Source: an archaeon (lineage in GTDB: Archaea; Hydrothermarchaeota; Hydrothermarchaeia; JALTZZ01; JALUTC01). From it: 7,389 bases of DNA. Shown in pieces: positions 1 through 4,645 of this stretch; the stretch's first letter is position 1; each line of letters opens with the position of its first letter. Both the position numbers and the translations under genes were made by a program. Under the pieces are notes generated by a model. The model had not been told where the DNA came from. It made no database searches and saw only the letters and a program-made list of their open reading frames with translations. Location: positions 1 through 7,389 of the forward strand of contig JALUTC010000209.1 in the NCBI GenBank assembly GCA_027058345.1, given 5' to 3'.

Positions 1-124
1 TCTCAGTCGTAATAAATATCGCCTTGTCCTTTATTTTATCCAATAATGTTAGACAAAACTCATACTTTCCAACTCCAGGAGGACCGTAGATGAGTAGAGA
101 GTAATTTTCTGGAATTTCAAACAT
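1..124 (-). CDS. RecA/KaiC-like ATPase, N-terminal fragment (partial)
   Basis: This is a minus-strand reading frame that starts with ATG at 124 and runs off the left edge, so only 41 residues are visible. Residues 9-25 read SLLIYGPPGVGKYEFCL: a hydrophobic beta strand followed by a Walker A P-loop. A second strand follows (AIFITTE, about residues 35-41). This order is typical of RecA/RAD55/KaiC-type archaeal ATPases that begin directly with the P-loop. The residue after the P-loop lysine is Tyr, where Ser or Thr normally helps bind magnesium. Some archaeal KaiC-like proteins deviate in this way, so the protein may bind nucleotide without ordinary ATPase activity (inference). The gene lies 39 bases after fibrillarin in the same direction. 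It has no Shine-Dalgarno sequence, but a TATA-like box sits about 25 bases upstream. The family assignment rests on the P-loop only. Confidence 0.6.
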   Translation of the reverse strand, partial: MFEIPENYSLLIYGPPGVGKYEFCLTLLDKIKDKAIFITTE

Positions 125-142
125 AATATTCAATGTAAATTC

Positions 143-153
143 TGTATATTTAT
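143..153 (-). promoter_or_regulatory. TATA-like box for the ATPase gene
   Basis: Read on the minus strand, this is TATAAATATAC. Its centre is about 25 bases before the ATG at 124. That spacing would place transcription start at or next to the start codon, giving a leaderless mRNA, and it fits the absence of a ribosome binding site. The surroundings are A+T-rich, so a chance match is possible. Confidence 0.35.
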
Positions 154-163
154 ATTTTATACT

Positions 164-814
164 TTACTTATATCTTGCTACGACGAATAAATGGTCTTTA
201 TCATATGGTTCAAGATATATCTTTTCAAGAATTTCGAAGTATTCTGACATTTTTCTCAATTCTTCCTTAAAGATTTCTTCAGGCTTTTTTGTAACATCTA
301 TGCTTCTTGCTTTTATTGCTATCATTACGTAGCCATTTTTCTTTAAGAAATGTTCAGCATTTGCAATCAATATCTCTATTTGATTTGGCTGAGCAACATC
401 CTCATAAATTACGTCACAAATTTCTACGATGTTCGCATAAGTTTCTGGTTTAGTAGCATCTCTTAGGAGTGGAATCATGTTCTTTCTAGTTTGGCACAAT
501 TGAAGTAAATCTCTGAAAACTCTTGGAGAAAATTCAACGCAATATATTATTCCTTTTCTAACTATATCGGATAAATGACTTGCAGTTGTTCCAGATGCTG
601 CTCCAAGATACAATATTTTTGAATCAATCTTTATTGGAAATGTTTTTAATCCTTTGTAAATTGCTCCTGCAAGCTTACTTCTATATGGATTCCATATTCT
701 ATACTCTTCGTCTCCAATTTTCACCAGCTTTTCTCCATATACGCTTTGCCCCTTAACAAGATTTCTCGTTGCAAGCTTTCCTTCAATCCATTTTATGTTT
801 TCATTCTTTATCAT
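164..814 (-). CDS. flpA: Fibrillarin-like rRNA/tRNA 2'-O-methyltransferase
   Basis: This is the catalytic subunit of the archaeal C/D box sRNP. With Nop5 and L7Ae it transfers a methyl group from S-adenosylmethionine to a ribose 2'-OH chosen by the sRNA guide. The 216-residue length is normal for archaeal fibrillarin. The SAM-binding motif I is LGAASGTTASHLSDI (residues 70-84). The acidic end of strand 2 is in CVEFSPR (92-98), and motif EDVAQPNQ lies at 138-145. The family's K-D-K-H catalytic tetrad can be placed at Lys47 (RSKLAG), Asp139, Lys168 (IKARS) and His208 (KDHLF). The gene is divergent from the nuclease operon, with 88 bases between start codons. No nop5 gene precedes it, although nop5-flpA pairs are common in archaea. 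No Shine-Dalgarno sequence is visible. A C/D sRNA that could use this enzyme lies at 3431-3479. Confidence 0.97.
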   Translation of the reverse strand: MIKNENIKWIEGKLATRNLVKGQSVYGEKLVKIGDEEYRIWNPYRSKLAGAIYKGLKTFPIKIDSKILYLGAASGTTASHLSDIVRKGIIYCVEFSPRVFRDLLQLCQTRKNMIPLLRDATKPETYANIVEICDVIYEDVAQPNQIEILIANAEHFLKKNGYVMIAIKARSIDVTKKPEEIFKEELRKMSEYFEILEKIYLEPYDKDHLFVVARYK

Positions 815-835
815 ATTAATTTATTTGTGATAAAC

Positions 836-844
836 GTATAAAAC
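836..844 (-). promoter_or_regulatory. TATA-like box for flpA
   Basis: On the minus strand this reads GTTTTATAC, centred about 26 bases before the flpA ATG at 814. That spacing predicts a leaderless or nearly leaderless transcript and agrees with the lack of a Shine-Dalgarno sequence there. Confidence 0.4.
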
Positions 845-852
845 ACCTCTAA

Positions 853-862
853 AAATATATAA
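853..862 (+). promoter_or_regulatory. TATA-like box for the nuclease-RPA-hisG operon
   Basis: AAATATATAA is preceded by an A-rich stretch that could act as a BRE. It is centred about 45 bases before the ATG at 903, so transcription would start near 884 with a leader of roughly 20 nt. No GGTG-type ribosome binding site is visible in that leader. The region is very A+T-rich, so the exact box is uncertain. Confidence 0.35.
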
Positions 863-902
863 TTAAAAAAATTATTAAACAAAAATCCTTTTTAATTTTA
901 TT

Positions 903-1328
903 ATGAAAGAAGAATTTATCTCCGCAAAAGTTCTTGGAGTATATGTCACAAATACAAAGGAAGGAATGTCTCCAGTTGTCTTTTTGGATTGTGGAGAGAA
1001 GGTCCTACCTATATATATAGGAACGGCTGAAGCATTTTCTATACAGCTTGCACTTGAAAAGATGCAATATCCAAGACCATTAACTCATGATTTGTTGATA
1101 AATATCTTAAATGGATTGAACGTTAAGGTTGAAAAGATAATAATAGATGATTTACATGAAGGTGTTTTCTATGCAAGATTAATATTGAAGAAGGATAACG
1201 ATGAATACGAGTTTGATGCTAGACCAAGTGATAGCATTGCATTAGCATTGAGAACAAACGCTCCAATATATGTTTCCAGAAAAGTTATAGAGGAAGCTGG
1301 TGTTAAAAAAGACAAATTAGATATATGA
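903..1328 (+). CDS. Bifunctional nuclease (BFN/DUF151) domain protein
   Basis: This is a 141-residue single-domain protein of the DUF151 family. Plant and bacterial members are described as having DNase and RNase activity; archaeal members are largely uncharacterised. The family signatures are clear: LPIYIGTAEAFSIQLALE (35-52), RPLTHDLL (59-66), and the strongly conserved DARPSDSIALALR (105-117), followed by APIYVSRKVIEEAGV. There is no signal peptide or membrane segment, so it should be cytosolic. It is the first gene of a three-gene operon, and its stop codon overlaps the start of the RPA gene in an ATGA at 1325-1328. Pairing with a single-stranded-DNA-binding protein suggests a role in DNA metabolism or repair (inference). 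Confidence 0.88.
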   Translation: MKEEFISAKVLGVYVTNTKEGMSPVVFLDCGEKVLPIYIGTAEAFSIQLALEKMQYPRPLTHDLLINILNGLNVKVEKIIIDDLHEGVFYARLILKKDNDEYEFDARPSDSIALALRTNAPIYVSRKVIEEAGVKKDKLDI

Positions 1329-2581
1329 AGGTAGAAGACTTAATAAACATAATATTGGAACAATGTAACATTAGCAAGGAAGATATATATAAACTTATAG
1401 AGGAAAAGAAGAAGAAGTTTAAATTTCTAACTGATGAGGGTGCATTATATTTAATTGCGAATGAGCTTGGAGTAAATTTATTTGTTGCACATGAATCGAA
1501 GGAGGTAAAGATTGGTGAGATAACCCCAGATAGAAATTATGTGAACGTTGTTGGAAAAGTATTGAGAATTTTTCAACCTAGAACCTTTGAGAAAAAGGGA
1601 TTTTCTGGAAAGGTATGTTCAATAATTCTGGCAGATAATACTGGAAGAATAAGGTTGGTCTTTTGGAATAAAGACGTCGAAAAATATATTGAAAGTGGGA
1701 AAATAAAGGAAGGGGATGTCATAAAAGTTATAAATGCAATGGTTAAAGAAAATAGATTTGGTGATATTGAATTGCATGTAACAGGTAGCACAATTATAAA
1801 AATAAATCCCGAAGGTATAGATATAAATGTTCCAACGGGAGAAAATGTGAAAATTTCACAACTCTCTCCAAATATGTATAACGTATCACTAATAGCAAAA
1901 ATCCTCAGAATATTACCTATTAGAGAAATACAAAGGTTTGATGGTAGTATAGCAAAGGTTGCAAATGTTATAATTGCTGACGATACTGGAAAGGTTAGGC
2001 TAAGCATATGGGATGAAAATGTCGATTTAATAAAGAGATTGAAAGAAGGAGAAACAATAAAAGTTATAAATGCATATGTTAGGGAAAGATTCGGAGAGAA
2101 GGAATTGGTATTGAGTAGGATTGGAAAAATAGTTCCATGCGATGAGGAGGTAAATGTTCAAGAGGAAAATTTGAGGAAAAACATAAAAGATTTAAAAAAT
2201 GGTGAGATTGCAGAGATAAAAGGAATTATAATTGATGTGAAGAATTATAAAAGAATTCCCGAAAAGAACTTATTTATAATGAATTTGCTCGTAGACGATT
2301 CAACAGAAGTTGCAAGATTGGTATTCTTTAATAAAAGGGTTGAAGAACTGTTGAACATTCCTTTAGAAGAATTGCTCGAATCGGAAAATATCGATGAGAT
2401 AATTGAAAGTAAGAGGGAAGAATTGATAGGAAAAGAGATAATAGTTTTAGGAAGGTGTAAAGAGACAGAATTTGGAAAGGATATAATTGTTGATACATTC
2501 TCGTTCAATATAGATTACATTCAGGAATTGAATAGATTAATAGATGAAGCGAAGAAATTATTAAATATAGAGAAAATATGA
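1325..2581 (+). CDS. Replication protein A, single-stranded-DNA-binding, three OB folds
   Basis: This 418-residue protein belongs to the archaeal RPA family, which coats single-stranded DNA during replication, recombination and repair. Residues 1-50 form a small helical region (ILEQCNISKEDIYKLIEEK ... LTDEGALYLIANELGV), typical of the N terminus of archaeal RPAs. Three OB folds follow: about 70-158, 183-270 and 288-395. OB1 and OB2 are clear internal repeats: ADNTGRIRLVFWN and ADDTGKVRLSIWD align, as do VIKVINAMV and TIKVINAYV. OB3 is more diverged (LLVDDSTEVARLVFFN). The four cysteines (14, 98, 272, 378) are scattered, so the C-terminal zinc finger found in many euryarchaeal RPAs is absent. 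The gene overlaps both neighbours by four bases (ATGA), implying translational coupling. A separate zinc-finger RPA partner may lie elsewhere in the genome. Confidence 0.93.
   Translation: MKVEDLINIILEQCNISKEDIYKLIEEKKKKFKFLTDEGALYLIANELGVNLFVAHESKEVKIGEITPDRNYVNVVGKVLRIFQPRTFEKKGFSGKVCSIILADNTGRIRLVFWNKDVEKYIESGKIKEGDVIKVINAMVKENRFGDIELHVTGSTIIKINPEGIDINVPTGENVKISQLSPNMYNVSLIAKILRILPIREIQRFDGSIAKVANVIIADDTGKVRLSIWDENVDLIKRLKEGETIKVINAYVRERFGEKELVLSRIGKIVPCDEEVNVQEENLRKNIKDLKNGEIAEIKGIIIDVKNYKRIPEKNLFIMNLLVDDSTEVARLVFFNKRVEELLNIPLEELLESENIDEIIESKREELIGKEIIVLGRCKETEFGKDIIVDTFSFNIDYIQELNRLIDEAKKLLNIEKI
1721..1738 (+). repeat. Internal DNA repeat, copy 1 (OB1 of RPA)
   Basis: ATAAAAGTTATAAATGCA is identical over 18 bases to 2057-2074 in the same gene. 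Each copy encodes IKVINA in the equivalent strand of OB1 and OB2. It is the best-preserved DNA trace of the OB-fold duplication. Confidence 0.7.
2057..2074 (+). repeat. Internal DNA repeat, copy 2 (OB2 of RPA)
   Basis: This is the second copy of the 18-base identity with 1721-1738, in the same reading frame and the same structural position of the second OB fold. Confidence 0.7.
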
Positions 2582-3429
2582 TTACAATAGCAATACCGAA
2601 CAAGGGAAGACTTCTCGAACCAACAATAAATCTTCTTAATAAATCAGGTATAAAGGTTAACGTTGAGTCCAGAAAGTTATATGCTGAAACTTCACGAAGA
2701 AATGTGAGAGTAATTTTTATAAGGGCAAGAGATATTCCAGAAATTGTTCATAGTGGATCTGCTGATTTGGGAATAACTGGATATGACATTGTTGTTGAGA
2801 GTGGATTGGATTTGGAAATTTTACTAAAGTTAAACTATGGAAGAGCAAAGTTGGTCGTTGCATGTAAAGAGGAAGATAATCCAGAGGATTTAATGAGAAA
2901 AAAGGTAAGAATTGCAACTGAATTTCCAAGAATAACTGAAAATCACTTTAAAAATAAAGGTATAAATTTTGAGATAATTAAAGTTAGTGGGGCAACCGAA
3001 ATAATGCCTTTAATAGGTGTATCAGATTTAATAGTAGATTTAGTTACGACGGGAAATACGTTGAAAATGAATAAGTTAAAAATCGTTGAAGAAATATTAG
3101 AAACTGAGGCATGCCTGATTGCAAATAAGAATAGTTTGAAAGAGAAAGGTGAAGAGATAAATGAAATCGTTCTTTTATTAAAAGGTGTTGTCAATGCAAA
3201 GAATAAGAAATTGGTAATGATGAATGTTCCCGAGGATATTCTTGAAAAAATAAAGAGTATAATGCCTGGACTTGCTGGACCAACTGTTGCAAAAGTTTTA
3301 AGCGATAAACCAATGTATGCAGTTCATGCTGTCGTTGATGAAGAAGATGTATACGACGTTATAATTAAGGCTAAGAGAATAGGTGCAAGAGATATACTCG
3401 TAGTTCCTATCGAAAGATTAATTCCTTAA
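2578..3429 (+). CDS. hisG: ATP phosphoribosyltransferase, long form
   Basis: HisG catalyses the first step of histidine synthesis: ATP plus PRPP gives N1-(5-phosphoribosyl)-ATP. At 283 residues it is the long form, which carries its own regulatory domain and needs no HisZ partner. The N terminus ITIAIPNKGRL (2-12) and SADLGITGYDIV (61-72) are family signatures. The PRPP-binding loop is DLIVDLVTTGNTL (150-162). The C-terminal ACT-like domain spans about 210-283 (MPGLAGPTVAKV at 229-240; VHAVVDEEDVYDVIIKAKRIGARDILVVPIERLI). In this family that domain binds histidine for feedback inhibition. The ATG lies in an ATGA overlap with the RPA stop codon. No other his genes are present here, so hisG is separated from the rest of its pathway and shares an operon with DNA-metabolism genes. 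Confidence 0.97.
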   Translation: MITIAIPNKGRLLEPTINLLNKSGIKVNVESRKLYAETSRRNVRVIFIRARDIPEIVHSGSADLGITGYDIVVESGLDLEILLKLNYGRAKLVVACKEEDNPEDLMRKKVRIATEFPRITENHFKNKGINFEIIKVSGATEIMPLIGVSDLIVDLVTTGNTLKMNKLKIVEEILETEACLIANKNSLKEKGEEINEIVLLLKGVVNAKNKKLVMMNVPEDILEKIKSIMPGLAGPTVAKVLSDKPMYAVHAVVDEEDVYDVIIKAKRIGARDILVVPIERLIP

Positions 3430-3430
3430 A

Positions 3431-3479
3431 TCAGCGTAACCATAACTCATCACCATTCAGTGGTAGCGTAATTCATCAT
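3431..3479 (-). ncRNA. C/D box sRNA guiding 2'-O-methylation (dual guide, predicted 23S rRNA targets)
   Basis: Read on the minus strand from 3479, every element of an archaeal C/D sRNA is present. Box C is ATGATGA (3479-3473). Guide 1 is ATTACGCTACCA (3472-3461) and box D' is CTGA (3460-3457). A 3-nt spacer is followed by box C' GTGATGA (3453-3447). Guide 2 is GTTATGGTTACG (3446-3435) and box D is CTGA (3434-3431). Both guides are exactly 12 nt, the spacing the archaeal sRNP prefers. By the rule that the target base pairs with the fifth guide nucleotide upstream of D or D', guide 1 points to the A of GGUAGCGUAAU in 23S rRNA (E. coli position about A1932). Guide 2 points to A1913 in helix 69 (CGUAACUAUAAC, with one G-U pair). 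Flanks give only a weak terminal stem. The gene lies between convergent genes: box C contains the stop codon of the coiled-coil gene, and box D starts two bases after the hisG stop codon. The transcript ends are not determined, and targets were matched from memory of conserved rRNA. Confidence 0.88.
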
Positions 3480-3886
3480 TTAATACTATATATTTCTTTA
3501 ATATATTTTAAACTTAACTTCAGATTTTTCATAGAATATTTAATCGAGATTACATCCTTTTCCAAATATTTTATAAATAAATCGTTTTCACTAGCTTCCT
3601 TAATAATTTCTTTCATCACCTTTATTTCCTTTCTATACCTCTCAACTATATTTTTAAGTATTTCTATCTCTTTTATTAAATGTTGATATTTTATCTTGTT
3701 CAAAATACGATTCATTCTTTCCAATAAGGTTAATAATACGTTGTTTTCTATCTTTTTATCACTTATAAAATATAAATTCTTTAATAAATTTGCATCATTC
3801 TCAAGAAGCTTTATCTCACTCTCTATTTCATCTATCTCTCTTTCAATCTCCCTAATCTCGTTCTCAAGCTTTTCTTTAATTCCCAT
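3476..3886 (-). CDS. Small coiled-coil protein of unknown function
   Basis: This is a 136-residue protein I do not recognise. It is almost entirely helical and highly charged, with two heptad-rich stretches. Residues about 4-37 (EKLENEIREIEREIDEIESE ...) and about 66-100 (KYQHLIKEIEILKNIVERYRKE ...) have Ile or Leu at regular spacing between Glu, Lys and Arg. It has no cysteine cluster, signal peptide, membrane segment or enzyme motif. It is the only minus-strand gene in the right-hand 6.5 kb. It converges on hisG and diverges from L39e, so it is a single-gene unit. No Shine-Dalgarno sequence precedes the ATG, but a TATA-like box lies about 28 bases upstream. Two TGA codons stand in tandem at its end, and they form part of box C of the adjacent sRNA. 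Low-complexity helical ORFs in A+T-rich DNA can be spurious; the consistent heptads and own promoter favour a real gene. Confidence 0.6.
   Translation of the reverse strand: MGIKEKLENEIREIEREIDEIESEIKLLENDANLLKNLYFISDKKIENNVLLTLLERMNRILNKIKYQHLIKEIEILKNIVERYRKEIKVMKEIIKEASENDLFIKYLEKDVISIKYSMKNLKLSLKYIKEIYSIK
3500..3510 (-). promoter_or_regulatory. Possible TATA box for the C/D sRNA, inside the coiled-coil gene
   Basis: On the minus strand this stretch reads TAAAATATATT, centred near 3505. That is about 26 bases before box C of the sRNA, so initiation would fall at the predicted 5' end of the RNA. It could allow expression independent of the coiled-coil gene. The alternative is processing from that gene's 3' end. 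Confidence 0.35.
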
Positions 3887-3910
3887 AAATTTTCTTTAAT
3901 GTTACCAATA

Positions 3911-3919
3911 ATATATAAT
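3911..3919 (-). promoter_or_regulatory. TATA-like box for the coiled-coil gene
   Basis: On the minus strand this reads ATTATATAT, about 28 bases before the ATG at 3886, which fits a leaderless transcript. In the plus direction it is too close to the L39e start: initiation would fall downstream of the L39e ribosome binding site. For L39e the weaker CTTTAATG at 3894-3901 is a better-spaced candidate. Confidence 0.35.
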
Positions 3920-3922
3920 AAA

Positions 3923-3929
3923 AGGTGAT
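3923..3929 (+). promoter_or_regulatory. Shine-Dalgarno site of L39e
   Basis: AGGTGAT, complementary to the 3' end of archaeal 16S rRNA, lies six bases before the ATG at 3936. It fixes the start of a gene that is otherwise very short. Confidence 0.75.
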
Positions 3930-3935
3930 TCATAA

Positions 3936-4091
3936 ATGCCAAGGAAAGGTCTTGGTAAAAAGTTAAGACTTGCAAAGGCATTGAAGCAAAATAGAAGAAT
4001 ACCAATATGGGTTATATTGAAGACGAATAGAAGAGTGATGGTAAACCCAAAGAGAAGGCATTGGAGAAGAACGAAGATTAGGGCGAGGTGA
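3936..4091 (+). CDS. rpl39e: Large-subunit ribosomal protein L39e
   Basis: This 51-residue, very basic protein is a universal archaeal/eukaryotic large-subunit component that lines the nascent-peptide exit tunnel. The sequence begins MPRKGLGKKLRLAKALKQN and continues RRIPIWVILKTNRRV (residues 20-34). It ends with a basic tail containing NPKRRHWRRTKIR (37-49). The family core GKKLRLAKALKQNRR-P-WV--KTNR is fully conserved and the length is standard. The ATG follows a good Shine-Dalgarno sequence. The stop codon TGA (4089-4091) lies inside the Shine-Dalgarno sequence of the next gene, L31e, six bases before its start. This is the first gene of the plus-strand information-processing operon. Confidence 0.97.
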   Translation: MPRKGLGKKLRLAKALKQNRRIPIWVILKTNRRVMVNPKRRHWRRTKIRAR

Positions 4092-4093
4092 TT
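4085..4093 (+). promoter_or_regulatory. Shine-Dalgarno site of L31e, overlapping the L39e stop codon
   Basis: GAGGTGATT contains the L39e TGA stop codon and lies four bases before the L31e ATG at 4098. A ribosome terminating on L39e therefore sits on the next initiation site, which implies coupled and balanced synthesis. Confidence 0.75.
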
Positions 4094-4097
4094 CTTT

Positions 4098-4364
4098 ATG
4101 GAGGAGAGGGTTTATACAATATCATTTCAAAAGCTTAAGGCAAAGGTTCCAATTAGTCAAAGAGCAAAGAGGGCTATGCATTATATAAGAGAATTTTTAG
4201 CTAGACATTTAAAAACTGATCCAGAAAATATAAAGATAGGAAATGATGTCAATGAGAAGATATGGGAGAGAGGGATAGAAAAGATTCCACCTAGAATTAA
4301 GGTTAGATGTGTAAAGGAGAGAGTAAAGGATAAGGAGATTTGGAAGGTAAGCTTAATAGAATGA
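4098..4364 (+). CDS. rpl31e: Large-subunit ribosomal protein L31e
   Basis: This is an 88-residue archaeal/eukaryotic ribosomal protein located near the polypeptide tunnel exit. Family features are the N-terminal strand ERVYTISFQKLK (3-14), the basic helix RAKRAMHYIREFLARHLK (22-39), IKIGNDVNEKIWERGIEKIP (46-65), and the final strand pair PRIKVRCVKER...EIWKVSLI. Length is normal. In many archaea L39e-L31e is followed by eIF6 and L18a/LX genes. Here it is followed instead by a MazG-like gene, whose ATG overlaps the L31e stop codon by four bases. Confidence 0.97.
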   Translation: MEERVYTISFQKLKAKVPISQRAKRAMHYIREFLARHLKTDPENIKIGNDVNEKIWERGIEKIPPRIKVRCVKERVKDKEIWKVSLIE

Positions 4365-4645
4365 AATTTTCCGAATTTCAAAAATTGATAAGAGATTTAT
4401 ACTATGAAAGGGATAGAAGAAGGGGTTTAGAAGCGACGATGCTATGGTTGATTGAAGAAATTGGCGAGCTAGTTAGAGCTATAAGGAAAGGAGAGGGGAA
4501 TATTGATGAAGAAATTGCAGACTGCATTGCATGGATTATATCTGTTGCAAACCTTTTAAATATTGATGTTGAAAAAGCTATATTGAAAAAATATCCAATG
4601 AAATGTTCCAAATGTAATTCAAATCCATGTAGGTGTAAGGAATGA
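4361..4645 (+). CDS. MazG-like nucleotide pyrophosphohydrolase with C-terminal cysteine cluster
   Basis: This 94-residue all-alpha NTP pyrophosphohydrolase-type protein probably hydrolyses nucleoside triphosphates to monophosphate and pyrophosphate, as MazG relatives do when cleaning nucleotide pools. The magnesium-binding motif is Glu32-Glu33-x-x-Glu36 (IEEIGEL), followed by Glu51-x-x-Asp54 (EEIADCIAW). The C terminus carries Cys82, Cys85, Cys90 and Cys92 (CSKCNSNPCRC), a likely metal-binding knuckle seen in archaeal versions. I start it at the ATG at 4361, which forms an ATGA overlap with the L31e stop codon and gives the usual N terminus MKFSEFQKLIRDLYY. A TTG at 4340 in the same frame would add seven residues inside L31e. 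The gene also overlaps csl4 by an ATGA. The substrate is unknown; damaged or non-canonical NTPs are possible. Confidence 0.88.
   Translation: MKFSEFQKLIRDLYYERDRRRGLEATMLWLIEEIGELVRAIRKGEGNIDEEIADCIAWIISVANLLNIDVEKAILKKYPMKCSKCNSNPCRCKE
4631..4635 (+). promoter_or_regulatory. Shine-Dalgarno site of csl4
   Basis: AGGTG lies six bases before the csl4 ATG at 4642, inside the codons for the cysteine-rich tail of the MazG-like protein. It supports the ATGA-overlap start. Confidence 0.55.

Noticed and set aside
815..902. A second C/D sRNA in the flpA-nuclease intergenic region (GTGATAA resembles box C)
   Set aside because: The box is one base off consensus and no CTGA occurs in the 88 bases, so no D box is available.
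1573..2007. 144-residue minus-strand ORF inside the RPA gene
   Set aside because: It is a shadow of the RPA frame: the plus-strand frame has full OB-fold motifs and the minus frame has no recognisable domain.
3452..3464. Hairpin ACCA-TTCAG-TGGT as a bidirectional terminator of hisG and the coiled-coil gene
   Set aside because: The stem is only four base pairs, no T-run follows on either side, and the bases belong to the D' box, spacer and guide of the sRNA.
3433..3478. Direct repeat AGCGTAA (3433-3439 and 3465-3471) and repeated CATCA, looking like a CRISPR remnant or insertion footprint
   Set aside because: The repeats are explained by the two half-sites of the C/D sRNA: boxes C and C', boxes D and D', and two guides that share TTACGCT. 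There is no further repeat or transposase.
3696..3899. 67-residue plus-strand ORF rich in Ser, Phe and Ile opposite the coiled-coil gene
   Set aside because: This composition is what the complement of a Lys/Glu-rich coiled coil gives. There is no Shine-Dalgarno sequence or family match.
4340..4360. Upstream TTG start for the MazG-like gene
   Set aside because: It would add seven residues not seen in the family and has a poorly spaced ribosome site. The ATG at 4361 gives the standard N terminus and the ATGA overlap used by neighbouring genes.
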